This document shows, piece by piece, positions 18,338 through 27,710 of a DNA stretch of 64,000 bases (position 1 is its first letter; each line of letters opens with the position of its first letter). Position numbers and translations under genes: made by a program. The DNA comes from Aliivibrio wodanis. Its GTDB lineage: Bacteria; Pseudomonadota; Gammaproteobacteria; Enterobacterales; Vibrionaceae. The stretch is from assembly GCA_000953695.1 (NCBI GenBank), contig LN554846.1, forward strand, positions 1,426,001 to 1,490,000. The letters run 5' to 3'. The notes under the pieces are model-generated. The model saw only the letters and a list, made by a program, of their open reading frames with translations, ran no database searches and was not told the DNA's origin.

Positions 18338-19894
18338 ATGTTTAAAAATAGCAATGAAAATAGCGATAAACTAGTTCCAACACTTACTATAGGATTTATC
18401 CTTTTATTTCTTCTCTTTGCTCTTGTTGATCTATCAACATTTACTGCAACGATTCAAACCATGTTTATGTCGGCATCGACAATGTTTGGTTTGTGGTGGC
18501 AGTGGTTAATGATCATCACGTTTGTTTTAGCTCTTATTATTGCGATGAGCAGTTATGGCAAAATCAAAATGGGTGGTGAAGAAAAACCAACGTTCGGTAC
18601 GTTCAAATGGGTCGCAATGATCATGTGTACCTTACTTGCAGGCGGAGGCGTTTTCTGGTCAGCCGCTGAACCTATCTTTCACTTCATTACTCCTTCTCCA
18701 ACTTTTTCTGATGTTAAAACCGGCACTCTTGCAGCAGTAACTCCTGCATTAAGCCAAAGCTTTTTACATTGGGGTTTCCTAGCATGGGCTGTATTGGGCA
18801 CATTAAGTACGATTGTACTAATGTACGCACATTATAACTGCGGTGTTAAATTACGTCCTCGTGCGCTGCTATACCCGATTTTAGGTAACAAACTTGAAAA
18901 CCATTGGTTAGGCTCAGTGATTGATGCTTGTTCAATTATTGCGGTTGCCGCAGGTACAATTGGACCAATTGGTTTCTTAGCTACGCAACTTAGTTATAGT
19001 TTAACCGTGCTAACAGGCCTTGAAAGCTCGCTGATGAGTCAAATCGGTCTTTTATCTATGATTGTGGCAATTTATTCAGTTTCAGCCTTTACAGGGATGG
19101 ACAAGGGCTTACAGTGGTTAAGCCGAATGAATGTTATTGGCGCTGTTACGTTATTAGTCGCAATTCTGGTGCTAGGCCCAACAAGCTTTATCTTTACTGA
19201 GTTTGGTCTTGCATTTGGCAGCTATATTCAACACCTACCTGAAATGAGCTTGAGCACTACAGATCCTGCATGGAACTCGTGGTGGACATGGTTCTTCTGG
19301 GGTTGGTTTATTGGTTTCGCTCCAATGATGGCTATCTTTATTGCACGTATTTCTAAAGGTCGTAGTATCCGTGAGCTTGTGATTACAGTAGCAATTATTG
19401 CTCCTATCGCGACAAACTTCTGGTTCTCAGCATTGGGTGGTACAGGTATCTTCCTTGAGCTACAAACTCCGGGCAGTATTTCTGGACCATTACAAGAAGC
19501 GGGCTTACCTGCGGTATTACTGGCGTCATTAGAACAACTGCCATTAAGCTGGTTGTTAATTCCTGCATTCTTAGTACTGACAACGACATTTGTTGCTACA
19601 ACAGGTGATTCAATGGCGTACTCAATTGCAATGGCAGTTGAAGGAACGGATAAGCCGTCACGTTTCCAACGTCTGTTTTGGGCATTAATGATGGGTGTGG
19701 TTGCTGGCGTACTATTGATTGCAGGAGATGGTGGATTAAACGCTCTGCAATCTTTCATTGTGATCACAGCGGTTCCAGTTTCAATCCTACTTGGTTTTGC
19801 ATTGATTTCAGCACCTATTGCTGTATTACGAATGAAAAGTGCCGAGCAAGAGAATCAATCTGAAGCAGTTAATCAAAAAACAGCGACAGTATAA
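18338..19894 (+). CDS. BCCT-family transporter
   Basis: A 518-residue membrane carrier for betaine, choline, carnitine or a related trimethylammonium compound, with about 12 helices. Family marks: FWSAAEPIFHF near residue 108, and the core segment WWTWFFWGWFIGFAPMMAIFIARISKGRSIREL (about 313-345) with the tryptophan-rich substrate box. The usual glycine motif (GMGIG-like) is replaced by LLAGGGVFW, so substrate and coupling ion cannot be assigned. It is a single-gene unit with a good terminator after it. Confidence 0.85.
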   Translation: MFKNSNENSDKLVPTLTIGFILLFLLFALVDLSTFTATIQTMFMSASTMFGLWWQWLMIITFVLALIIAMSSYGKIKMGGEEKPTFGTFKWVAMIMCTLLAGGGVFWSAAEPIFHFITPSPTFSDVKTGTLAAVTPALSQSFLHWGFLAWAVLGTLSTIVLMYAHYNCGVKLRPRALLYPILGNKLENHWLGSVIDACSIIAVAAGTIGPIGFLATQLSYSLTVLTGLESSLMSQIGLLSMIVAIYSVSAFTGMDKGLQWLSRMNVIGAVTLLVAILVLGPTSFIFTEFGLAFGSYIQHLPEMSLSTTDPAWNSWWTWFFWGWFIGFAPMMAIFIARISKGRSIRELVITVAIIAPIATNFWFSALGGTGIFLELQTPGSISGPLQEAGLPAVLLASLEQLPLSWLLIPAFLVLTTTFVATTGDSMAYSIAMAVEGTDKPSRFQRLFWALMMGVVAGVLLIAGDGGLNALQSFIVITAVPVSILLGFALISAPIAVLRMKSAEQENQSEAVNQKTATV

Positions 19895-19916
19895 GATAGA
19901 AACATAGAACGAATGA

Positions 19917-19953
19917 GAGGCTTATCGCAGAATCTGCGGTAGGCCTTTTTTAT
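19917..19953 (+). terminator. Rho-independent terminator
   Basis: AGGCTTATCGCAGA / TCTGCGGTAGGCCT form a long, nearly perfect stem followed by TTTTTT, directly after the BCCT gene. Confidence 0.85.
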
Positions 19954-20007
19954 TGCCTGTTATTTGAGTGTAATTGAAGTCTCAATGTTAACGAGGACAG
20001 AGTTATT

Positions 20008-20535
20008 ATGGATGTAATTATTCTAAATGGGACAGGCAGTTCAGGAAAAACGAGTATAGCTAAACAACTTCAAGAGAAGCTTTCAAATCAATATCTCAAT
20101 TTTAGTATTGATAGTGTTCTCTATGCTTTGCCACCATCTGATTTACAAAAAATGATGCAAGGCTTACCTATAAAGCGAGACGGGTATGATTATGCTCAAT
20201 TAACACAAGGTTACCATAATAGTATTAAAGGCTTATTAAAAGCTGGTTGTCGTTTAATTATTGATAGTGCTTGGATAGATAAGCAAGAAATTGATAATTT
20301 AAATAAAGTATTAGAGCCATTTTCTGTACTTAGAGTCGGTGTAAAGTGTCGACTGTCAGTATGTGAAGAAAGAGAAAAAAATCGAGGCGATAGAGCAATT
20401 GGATTAGCAAAATCAGAGTTTCCAGTCGTTCATCAGTATATGAATTATGATCTAATTGTTGATACTACTGAGAACAGTCCAAATAGAGCCGCTAAAGAAG
20501 TGATAAATTACTTAAATAAAATGTCAGAAGCATAG
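20008..20535 (+). CDS. P-loop kinase of the chloramphenicol phosphotransferase-like family
   Basis: A 175-residue P-loop protein. Walker A is GTGSSGKTS at about 8-16, followed by FSIDSVLYALPP and a substrate loop, LIIDSAWID near residue 87, and the lid KCRLSVCEEREKNRGDRAIG. This layout fits the CPT-like family, founded on the Streptomyces enzyme that phosphorylates chloramphenicol. Most homologues have unknown substrates, so drug resistance should not be assumed. It is a single gene with AACGAGGACAG before the start. Confidence 0.7.
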   Translation: MDVIILNGTGSSGKTSIAKQLQEKLSNQYLNFSIDSVLYALPPSDLQKMMQGLPIKRDGYDYAQLTQGYHNSIKGLLKAGCRLIIDSAWIDKQEIDNLNKVLEPFSVLRVGVKCRLSVCEEREKNRGDRAIGLAKSEFPVVHQYMNYDLIVDTTENSPNRAAKEVINYLNKMSEA

Positions 20536-20595
20536 GATTATTTGTTCATTTTTCTTGATTAAATGAGTTAATAGCAGCGTTTAGTGAAGTAGGCA

Positions 20596-20630
20596 TAATA
20601 ATGGGCCGATATAAATGGCCCATTATTATA
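20596..20630. terminator. Bidirectional terminator
   Basis: AATGGGCC and GGCCCATT form a stem around a short loop, between the convergent kinase and chitinase genes, with AT-rich flanks. Confidence 0.7.
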
Positions 20631-20646
20631 TTAGATGTTTATTTGA

Positions 20647-22356
20647 TTAGATTTTTTTCCATACTCCCCATTCACCAGCGGTTTCAGGGTTATTACCTTG
20701 AGTCCACCACTGAGCTTGATATGTTATGTTGTTAACTGTCACTTGATCACCAGTATTATAAACTGCTGTCGCACTCCATGTAGAATTAGGGTCAGTTGGC
20801 TCAACAGGCGTCGGTGGAGTTGGCTCTACAGGTGTAGGTGGAGTTGGTTCAACAGGCGTTGGTTCTACTGGTGTCGGCGGAGTAGGCTCAACTGGAGGAA
20901 TAGTTGGAGTACCGCTGATTACTTCCCAAACACCAGTAGTACTGGTTGTAGGGTTATCACCTTGGTTCCACCACTTAGCTTGGTAAGTTACTCCATTTAC
21001 AACCACTTGATCGCCAGTATTATAAACTTTGTTAGCATCCCAAGAATTTGTTGGATCTACAGGATCGGTTGGATCAGTCGGTTTTGGTGGTAATACATCA
21101 ACAACACGTGTAACAGGCCAGTTAGCGTGAGATTCATAGAAATTAGTCACACATTTCTCATAGTCGCCCGGGACAAGTGCTGAATACGCAGTTTGGAAAC
21201 CAACTAATTCACATTCGAATGAAGCACCTTCTGGACGATCTGCATAATATTTCCAGTTACCATCCCAGTTAGTGTAAAGCACATCCGTTGCCCCGTTTAG
21301 GTTCAAACTGCCATAAGGTGTTTGTTGCCAACAAGTATTTGTCTCGTCAGCTTCAACTGGGATTTGGTAATGTTTTGCTAATCCTTCCCAATAACGAATA
21401 CGGTTAACTGGTTGGCCTTTATCTTTGTTTTGTTCCCCACACTCGATACCACCATTAATCACATTAATCGTTGTGCCAAACCCATAACCAATACCTGCAT
21501 CAGTCTCACGCTGAGATGGTGTCCAAGTACGATCAATAACATGAAGCATCGCAGGCTTTGGTGCTTGTGGTGTCAAGAAGAACCACACGGCAGATGCTAG
21601 GTTTAGCCAAGAATCAGCAACTAATCCTGGATTATTTAGTAATACTGTTGCATCACCATCGTACATTACTTCAGAGAAAGCACCGTAGTTAAAATGGTAA
21701 GAGAGCTGTTTAGCCCCACGACCGAAGTACCCTTGTCCTGCTGCACATGGCCAACGTTTGTTTTGCCAATCATTTTGACCACAACCTGTTGTATAACCTT
21801 CTTGACCTTCAGACCAACCCATCTCACGAACATGAACTAACGCTTGTTGCCACTCCTCAAGCCCTAATGGGTTATCCCATGTATTATCTACAGCAATATG
21901 GCCACCAGTCTCTTGAGAGAAGTGGGCGAAAGCAGTAACGATAGACTTCTTACAAATCGCATCGGAATCACGTCCGTCTGTGTAATCACCACAAAAAGCA
22001 GGGAATTTACCGATTGCGCGCAAGAAGCGTGTATAGGTATATTCAGGTGCCGCCATTTGAGTTAAGAAAAACCACTCAGATTGAGGGAAAACACGTTCAA
22101 CACGTTTAACATTAGCAGGGTTTGTTTCAACCCCTGCATCAATGGCTTCAACTGCTGTGTTAGGTAGTGTTTCTAAAGCTTTAGCCCATACATCATACAT
22201 CGGGTCTAATGTTTTTGCCGCTTCAGCAGCATCAATCTCAGCTTGGGTAACGATGTAACCTGTTGGGTTTTCAGGATCTGGTTGAGGGTTCATTGTAAAG
22301 CTATTCGCCGAAAAACTGCAGGCAAGCAGTGTAGGCAGTACAGCAAGTTTAAACAT
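20647..22356 (-). CDS. Secreted GH19 chitinase with two chitin-binding domains
   Basis: 569 residues. A signal peptide (MFKLAVLPTLLACSFSANS) leads to a GH19 catalytic domain at about 60-370. The first catalytic Glu lies in AHFSQETGGH, and YFGRGAKQLSYHFNYG and the INVINGGIECG region are GH19 signatures. After a cysteine-bearing stretch come two CBM5/12 chitin-binding modules (WDANKVYNTGDQVVVNG and WSATAVYNTGDQVTVNN, each with YQA-WW) joined by a Pro-Glu-Thr-rich linker of VEPTPPTP repeats. It would degrade chitin outside the cell, supplying GlcNAc for NagK. The linker DNA is repetitive (about 20770-20900) and may vary in length between strains. Confidence 0.92.
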   Translation of the reverse strand: MFKLAVLPTLLACSFSANSFTMNPQPDPENPTGYIVTQAEIDAAEAAKTLDPMYDVWAKALETLPNTAVEAIDAGVETNPANVKRVERVFPQSEWFFLTQMAAPEYTYTRFLRAIGKFPAFCGDYTDGRDSDAICKKSIVTAFAHFSQETGGHIAVDNTWDNPLGLEEWQQALVHVREMGWSEGQEGYTTGCGQNDWQNKRWPCAAGQGYFGRGAKQLSYHFNYGAFSEVMYDGDATVLLNNPGLVADSWLNLASAVWFFLTPQAPKPAMLHVIDRTWTPSQRETDAGIGYGFGTTINVINGGIECGEQNKDKGQPVNRIRYWEGLAKHYQIPVEADETNTCWQQTPYGSLNLNGATDVLYTNWDGNWKYYADRPEGASFECELVGFQTAYSALVPGDYEKCVTNFYESHANWPVTRVVDVLPPKPTDPTDPVDPTNSWDANKVYNTGDQVVVNGVTYQAKWWNQGDNPTTSTTGVWEVISGTPTIPPVEPTPPTPVEPTPVEPTPPTPVEPTPPTPVEPTDPNSTWSATAVYNTGDQVTVNNITYQAQWWTQGNNPETAGEWGVWKKI

Positions 22357-22542
22357 AGGTAACGCTCCTTGTAGTTAATTACACAATAAAAATAAGTTGG
22401 AATAACTATAGAAGTTTTTATAAATTATGGTTATCTGAGTCGATGGATCTGTTTTAACTATGCGAGTAGTATCAAAGAGTATAAATTATAGACAAAAGTA
22501 GATTCATAGTGTGATTTGTGGTGTAGAAAGGGAAATGTATTA

Positions 22543-22989
22543 ATGGTATTGGTCAAGACAGCAGAAAAAATCGATTTAAAGACGATCTATGAAATTGAAA
22601 CGGAGGTATTTGGTTCTCATGGTTATCCTTCTTTTTTCATTCGACAAGCGTTTGATTGTTGGTCCAATGGATTGTTGGTTGCAAAAAGTGAAGATCAAGT
22701 ACTCGGCTACGCACTTCAAGTCCCATCAAGCCAATCTTTAGGCGACGCTTGGGTATTATCCTTAGCGGTTTCTGAGCAAGCGCAAGGGAAGGGGCTAGGA
22801 AAGAAATTACTAGAAACGGCGATTGAAAATGCCAAAGATTATAAACGATTATTATTAACGGTTTGCCCTAAAAATACAGGAGCGTATGCCTTATATAAAT
22901 CGTATGGTTTTTATTTATTAGAAGAAGAACAAGACTATTTTGATATTGGTGAAGATCGTCTCGTTCTTGCCCTAGATATTGTTGAGTAA
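22543..22989 (+). CDS. GNAT N-acetyltransferase (RimI-like)
   Basis: A 148-residue GNAT. The acetyl-CoA loop is present as VSEQAQGKGLGKKLLETAI near residue 82, followed by CPKNTGAYALYKSYGFYLLEEEQDYF, the C-terminal part typical of RimI-type enzymes. ATG 22543 is chosen because AAGGGA lies about 10 bases upstream; the earlier in-frame GTG has no such site. It may be co-transcribed with the next GNAT, 57 bases downstream. The substrate is unknown. Confidence 0.75.
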   Translation: MVLVKTAEKIDLKTIYEIETEVFGSHGYPSFFIRQAFDCWSNGLLVAKSEDQVLGYALQVPSSQSLGDAWVLSLAVSEQAQGKGLGKKLLETAIENAKDYKRLLLTVCPKNTGAYALYKSYGFYLLEEEQDYFDIGEDRLVLALDIVE

Positions 22990-23046
22990 CTTGTTATTGT
23001 ATCTTATTGAAAATAAAAAATAGCTAGCATTAAAGGTGGAGAGAGC

Positions 23047-23466
23047 ATGGAAATCGATTATAAAGTCAATGAGCCCATTACGGCTGAGCAGTTTATTACC
23101 TTACTAAAGAAAACCTCTTTAGGTGTTCGTCGTCCCATTGATAGCGTAGAAAAAATACAAGCCATGCTTGATAATTCAAATTTGATTGTTACGGCATGGG
23201 GAGATGGAGAACTCATTGGTATTGCACGTTCGGTGACAGACTTTAATTTTTGTTGTTACTTATCGGACTTAGCGGTTGATGAAAGCATTCAGTCAGTAGG
23301 TATTGGAAAGTATCTTATTTTGGTAACCAAAGAAGAGCTGACACCTGATTGCAAATTGATTTTGTTAGCAGCTCCACAAGCAGAAGGTTATTACCCCAAA
23401 ATTGGTTTTGAAGCGCACAATAGTGCATGGGTTTTATCCGATGCAAGTCAGTTAAAGCTATTTTAA
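23047..23466 (+). CDS. GNAT N-acetyltransferase
   Basis: 139 residues. Core motif LSDLAVDESIQSVGIGKYLI near residue 76 with the acetyl-CoA pyrophosphate loop in degenerate form (SVGIGK), then ILLAAPQAEGYYPKIGFEAH. This layout matches small GNATs related to YjdJ- or aminoglycoside-type acetyltransferases. GGTGGAGAGAGC precedes the start. The next gene begins 9 bases after its stop, so it belongs to a rightward run ending near 26191. Confidence 0.75.
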   Translation: MEIDYKVNEPITAEQFITLLKKTSLGVRRPIDSVEKIQAMLDNSNLIVTAWGDGELIGIARSVTDFNFCCYLSDLAVDESIQSVGIGKYLILVTKEELTPDCKLILLAAPQAEGYYPKIGFEAHNSAWVLSDASQLKLF

Positions 23467-23475
23467 GGTAAAGTC

Positions 23476-24264
23476 ATGACATCAATAAGTGTATTAGGGT
23501 GTGGTTGGTTAGGATTTCCATTAGCAAAGCATTTGGTGAGTAATGGTTTTATTGTTAAAGGGTCTGTTCGTAATAAAGAAAAGTCAGCGTTATTAGATAA
23601 TGAATCGGTGACTCCGTTTTTGTTGGATATTGACGGTGAGGTAACAGGGCAATCATGGGAACAATTTTTAGACTCAGAGCTTTTAATTATAGCTATTCCT
23701 TCTAAGAACCAAGCAGGCTTTACTTCTCTGCTCTCTATTTTAGAATCTTCTTCTATTAAACATGTGATTTTTGTTAGTTCAACGTCGGTATATGCGGATA
23801 ACAATGCCGTGGTTACTGAAGATGTTGCTGCCTCTGAATCTTCTGTATTATTTCAAATTGAATCTCTATTTTCTCAATCATCAGCATTTACAACAGCAGT
23901 GATCCGTTTTAGTGGTTTAGTGGGCTATCAAAGAAATCCGGGGCGATTTTTTCAAAAAAGTGGCCGCTCGGTCAGTAATCCAGACGCTCCTGTAAATATG
24001 ATCCATCAAGATGATTGTGTTGAGTTAATTACGCAGATTATAAAGCAAGAAAAGTGGGATGAAGTGTTTAATGCATGTGCTGATAGCCACCCAAGTAAAC
24101 GTGAATTTTATACCCAAGCAACTCAAGAAATTGGGGTTAAAACACCTGAGTTTATTGAATCAGAAACCCAAACCTTTAAAATTATTAGCAATGAAAAAAT
24201 CAAAAAGTCACTGGGTTATGAGTTCATTTATCCAGATGTAATGCAAATTTCTTATGACATTTAA
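23476..24264 (+). CDS. NAD(P)-binding epimerase/reductase family protein (YeeZ-like)
   Basis: A 262-residue Rossmann-fold protein. The dinucleotide loop is VLGCGWLGFPLAKHL at residues 5-19. VIFVSSTSVYADN near residue 95 carries the Ser-Tyr pair of the extended SDR type, and DAPVNMIHQDDCVELI near 176 fits a sugar-epimerase-like C-terminus. YeeZ homologues are poorly characterised. It sits in a tight run with GNAT and sulfurtransferase genes. Confidence 0.7.
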   Translation: MTSISVLGCGWLGFPLAKHLVSNGFIVKGSVRNKEKSALLDNESVTPFLLDIDGEVTGQSWEQFLDSELLIIAIPSKNQAGFTSLLSILESSSIKHVIFVSSTSVYADNNAVVTEDVAASESSVLFQIESLFSQSSAFTTAVIRFSGLVGYQRNPGRFFQKSGRSVSNPDAPVNMIHQDDCVELITQIIKQEKWDEVFNACADSHPSKREFYTQATQEIGVKTPEFIESETQTFKIISNEKIKKSLGYEFIYPDVMQISYDI

Positions 24265-24288
24265 ACGCCATTAATTAAGGACAGAATA

Positions 24289-25149
24289 ATGAGTAATCCA
24301 CTAGAAATTAGTCCATTAGCAATTAATCCACTGGTAACAACAGCATGGTTAGCGGAACATATTGATGATGATAACCTTGTGATTGTTGATGCCTACATGG
24401 CGAATGTCGTCGGTAAAGAACCGTTAGTTTATGATGCGTTTTCTTGCCTTCCTACAGCACGTAAGTTAGATATTGAAGTGGATTTTTGTGATCATTCTTC
24501 TTCTCAAAGTCACGCACTACCCACTGAGCAACAGTTTACTCAAGCCGTCCAAGCGCTAGGTATTAATAGCGACAGCGTGGTTGTTCTTTATGATAACCAA
24601 GGTATTTATTCTGCTCCTAGAGCGTGGTGGACATTTAAAACGATGGGGTTTGAAAATGTCTATGTATTGGATGGTGGGCTACCTCAATGGATAAAAGAGG
24701 GAAGAGAAACAGCGTCAGAATACACAACAATATTGACATTAGGTAATGCGACAGCGAAAGAAGTGAAAGGCTTAGCGTGTGATTCAGAAGAGGTTCTCAG
24801 TGTAATAAATACAGATGTGGCAATTTTAGATGCGCGTGCAGAAATGCGTTTTCTCGGAAAAGCACCTGAGCCGCGTGAGGGCGTTCGTAGTGGACATATT
24901 CCCACGTCAAAAAACCTCCCGTTTTCTATCTTATTAGATGGATATACTTATCAAGATAAAGCGATTCTTATTTCTATTTTTTCTGAGCGTGTTTCCTCTC
25001 TGGATACTAAAACCTATTTCAGTTGTGGCTCAGGTATCACTGCATGTATCTTGATCTTAGCTGCGGTATCTATTGGCTATAAAGAGGTCACTTTATACGA
25101 TGGCTCATGGGCAGATTGGGGAACTAATCATGCATTACCTATCGAATAA
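24289..25149 (+). CDS. Sulfurtransferase (3-mercaptopyruvate/thiosulfate type)
   Basis: 286 residues with two rhodanese domains, the layout of SseA. The first, inactive domain includes VVLYDNQGIYSAPRAWWTFKTMG; the second carries the catalytic Cys in FSCGSGITACILILA near residue 246. CGSGITA matches the 3-mercaptopyruvate sulfurtransferase loop (CGSGVTA) better than the thiosulfate type (CRKGVTA). It would transfer sulfane sulfur to thiol acceptors. The start is preceded by AAGGACAG. Confidence 0.82.
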   Translation: MSNPLEISPLAINPLVTTAWLAEHIDDDNLVIVDAYMANVVGKEPLVYDAFSCLPTARKLDIEVDFCDHSSSQSHALPTEQQFTQAVQALGINSDSVVVLYDNQGIYSAPRAWWTFKTMGFENVYVLDGGLPQWIKEGRETASEYTTILTLGNATAKEVKGLACDSEEVLSVINTDVAILDARAEMRFLGKAPEPREGVRSGHIPTSKNLPFSILLDGYTYQDKAILISIFSERVSSLDTKTYFSCGSGITACILILAAVSIGYKEVTLYDGSWADWGTNHALPIE

Positions 25150-25167
25150 TCAAAGTAAGGGTTGCTA

Positions 25168-25386
25168 ATGCGAGACAGTTTACGAAAGAAGATCATCGAA
25201 GTATGTGATAAGAAAATAGCGCAGAAAGGAGATGACGTTGGCTTATCTTTTTACGCCTTCTTTGCCAATAAAAACGATGATCCAGAATTATTAATGGAAG
25301 CGGCAACGTGGTGGATATCTACCCATAAATTGGATCACTTTGAAAAAGCGACCAAAATAAAAGCTATGATTGAAGATAAACAATAA
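25168..25386 (+). CDS. Small DUF6500-like protein
   Basis: A 72-residue helical protein: MRDSLRKKIIEVCDKK followed by VGLSFYAFFANKNDDPELL and a C-terminal helix. I recall this pattern from the DUF6500 family, whose role is unknown. Start ATG 25168 is taken since AGTAAGGG lies 7 bases upstream. It is 18 bases after the sulfurtransferase and about 13 bases before the PhzF gene, so it is likely translated from the same message. Confidence 0.65.
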   Translation: MRDSLRKKIIEVCDKKIAQKGDDVGLSFYAFFANKNDDPELLMEAATWWISTHKLDHFEKATKIKAMIEDKQ

Positions 25387-25399
25387 AAGGAATAAACAA

Positions 25400-26191
25400 A
25401 TGGAATTGGATATTTACATTATAGATGCGTTTACTTATACACAATTTAAAGGGAACTCAGCAGCAGTTGTGCCTGTTAAAGAGTGGTTGTCAGAGACGCT
25501 AATGCAATCTATAGCAGCAGAGAATAATTTATCAGAAACTGCATTCATTAAAGAAATAGAAGCTAATGTTTTTGAAATACGTTGGTTTTCTCCAATGACT
25601 GAAATCGACTTTTGTGGTCATGCAACATTAGCCTCATCTTATGTGTTGTATGAATACCTAGGGATAGAAGGGTGTATTACTTTTCAAACCCTTAAAGTTG
25701 GAAATTTAGTGGTTAAAAAGAATGTTGATAATCGTATTGAGATGAGTTTTCCTAATTTAGCACCAGAAGTAATTTCTTCTGTGCCATCGCAATTAATTGA
25801 TGGGCTATCGATTAAACCGGAGGAGATTTTACGTAATCAGCAAGCGTATGTTGTTGTGTACCAGGATGAAAAAGATGTTCTATCTGTTGAGCGTAATAAT
25901 AAGTTATTAGAGCAATTGGTTCCTTATGACGTTGTTGTAACAGCACCATCTCAACAATATGATTTTGTGTCTCGTTATTTTTGGCCTGCAAATGGAGGTG
26001 ATGAAGACCCTGTAACAGGATCAATTCATGCAGCTCTAGTGCCATATTGGAGTGAAAAACTTGGTAAAAAAGAATTGGTTGCTTATCAAGCTTCAGCACG
26101 TAGTGGAGTTTTATATTGCCAATTAAATTCAGGTTCTGTGATGGTTTCTGGTGATGCAATGTTGTATTTAAAGGGGAAGATTTACGTATAA
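25400..26191 (+). CDS. PhzF-family isomerase
   Basis: 263 residues. PhzF folds use a catalytic Glu in the first half, here NNLSETAFI near residue 45, and the DFCGHATLAS loop near 70. The second half holds RYFWPANGGDEDPVTGSIHAALVPYW, the family's phosphate/carboxylate-binding loop. Founding members isomerise a phenazine precursor, but most vibrio copies act on unknown small molecules. ATG 25400 has AAAAGGAA about 10 bases upstream; a longer frame from 25370 is unlikely. Confidence 0.85.
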   Translation: MELDIYIIDAFTYTQFKGNSAAVVPVKEWLSETLMQSIAAENNLSETAFIKEIEANVFEIRWFSPMTEIDFCGHATLASSYVLYEYLGIEGCITFQTLKVGNLVVKKNVDNRIEMSFPNLAPEVISSVPSQLIDGLSIKPEEILRNQQAYVVVYQDEKDVLSVERNNKLLEQLVPYDVVVTAPSQQYDFVSRYFWPANGGDEDPVTGSIHAALVPYWSEKLGKKELVAYQASARSGVLYCQLNSGSVMVSGDAMLYLKGKIYV

Positions 26192-26266
26192 ATGGGAATT
26201 AAATGCAAATAGAAATATGCCAAGGAACATCAAGGTTTGAAAGAAAGTAGCAAGATAGTATTTAGT

Positions 26267-26304
26267 AAAACCCTAATACCAACTTCAATTGGTACTAGGG
26301 TTTA
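26267..26304 (+). terminator. Terminator-like hairpin
   Basis: AAACCCTAATACCAA and TTGGTACTAGGGTTT pair with one bulge. It closes the rightward run that ends with the PhzF gene. Confidence 0.65.
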
Positions 26305-26417
26305 ATAAGCGTCGAATATCTCAAGTCAATACTGAGTTATGGTCTACAATTGAAGTACACTTAAACCAAGCCTTAGACGACTGTATTTTAAAATAACAAA
26401 CAGGATAAAATGCATAT

Positions 26418-26882
26418 ATGGATAGAATCACCTTTCAAAAAGTCACCGCCTGTGAGTATCCATCACTGTTTTCTATTTATAAAAAATACCTATATCCAGC
26501 GATTAGTAGCAGCTTTGGCTGGAATGAAGATTATCAGCTACACCGTTTTTCAGTCTCTTATCAACCAGAGTGGTTTGATTGGATCATGTTTAATGGAGAA
26601 CGTTTAGGGATAGTCTGTACAAAACAAGAAGAAGTAACCGTCCATATTCATTTGCTAGTAATTTTTGAAAAATACCAAAAAAAAGGTATAGGCTCTGCTG
26701 TGATGAAATATATCCAACGATCTTATAGTGACAAGGTAACAAAGTGCCATCTTTCAGCTTTCAAATCTAATCAACAGGTGATCGATTTTTATTTATCATT
26801 AGGTTATAAAACAGTGAGTGAAGATGAGTACTTTATTGATATGGAATATTCACTTTGTTTTAATGGTTATTTGGGATATTAA
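26418..26882 (+). CDS. GNAT N-acetyltransferase
   Basis: 154 residues. LVIFEKYQKKGIGSAVMKYI near residue 82 is the acetyl-CoA loop, and HLSAFKSNQQVIDFYLSLGYKTVSE the C-terminal signature. An N-terminal half with PSLFSIYKKYLYP and WNEDYQL shows it is a member of a group seen in vibrios. The stop overlaps by 4 bases the stop region of the convergent GST gene, a tight arrangement with no terminator between them. Confidence 0.75.
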   Translation: MDRITFQKVTACEYPSLFSIYKKYLYPAISSSFGWNEDYQLHRFSVSYQPEWFDWIMFNGERLGIVCTKQEEVTVHIHLLVIFEKYQKKGIGSAVMKYIQRSYSDKVTKCHLSAFKSNQQVIDFYLSLGYKTVSEDEYFIDMEYSLCFNGYLGY

Positions 26883-27529
26883 AGACTAAAAATAGTAATA
26901 GGAGCGTCTTGATGCCATTTGGGATACACCGTCATAACTTTTGAAAAAATAGGATTATTGTACTGTCTAATTAACCAATCACGTAAACTAGGAAGAGAAG
27001 CTTGCCCATACCATTTTTTATCCACACGTGAAAATTGGCGAATGAAAGGTAAAAGAGCATAGTCGACTAAGCTAGGAGTATTCCCCATAATGTAAGCGTG
27101 CTGAGATAAACGTTGTTCAATTTCCATCAACCATTCGCAGCACATATCACGATACTCTACTTCATTGTCATCATGATAACGAGAAGCCGCTCGGTACTTT
27201 TGTAAGGCATCCACAAATTCAGTGTCACTGCGATAGATTAACTCTAGCATTACAGACAACATCCCTTCATCGTGTGCATACAGTCGATTATTAGGATCGG
27301 ATTGATTTAGTGCCCATATCATCACATCAATGCTTTCATCAATAACGGTTCCATCACTAAGTAGCAATACGGGAACTGTCCCTTTTGGTGAAATAGAGAG
27401 CATTTCTTCTGGTTTATTATTCATATCAATATCACGGAGTACGACCACTTGATGTGCGTGCATTATTCCAAGGCGAGCGCGCATTGCATAGGGACATTGT
27501 CGTAATGAATAAAGAATGGGTGATGTCAT
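26879..27529 (-). CDS. Glutathione S-transferase domain protein
   Basis: 216 residues. The N-terminal thioredoxin-like domain holds the possible catalytic Cys in LRQCPYAMRARL and the glutathione-binding turn GTVPVL with DESIDVM (the conserved Glu-Ser). The C-terminal helical domain spans about 90-216. This CPYAMRAR type resembles bacterial GSTs of the omega or glutaredoxin-like group; the substrate is unknown. Convergent with the GNAT gene. Confidence 0.8.
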   Translation of the reverse strand: MTSPILYSLRQCPYAMRARLGIMHAHQVVVLRDIDMNNKPEEMLSISPKGTVPVLLLSDGTVIDESIDVMIWALNQSDPNNRLYAHDEGMLSVMLELIYRSDTEFVDALQKYRAASRYHDDNEVEYRDMCCEWLMEIEQRLSQHAYIMGNTPSLVDYALLPFIRQFSRVDKKWYGQASLPSLRDWLIRQYNNPIFSKVMTVYPKWHQDAPITIFSL

Positions 27530-27710
27530 AATTAAATCCCTAAAATAGAAAGCGTTACGAGCATCTTATCGGATAGAGCAAAGATGTTCACGAAGAAAAG
27601 TCATGATCTAGATCAATAAAAGCCTAAGTGAGTGGTAATAAAAGCGTGAGACGAGTAGAATGCCCCCTCAAAAAAATTATTACATAAAAACCGAAGCGAG
27701 CAATTTCATA

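Noticed and set aside
20698-21093. Plus-strand frame within the chitinase linker
   Set aside because: It is an artefact of the repetitive Pro/Thr linker DNA read on the other strand.
26410-26607. Frame overlapping the GNAT gene at 26.4 kb
   Set aside because: It lies in a different frame on the same strand within a clear GNAT gene and has no family features.
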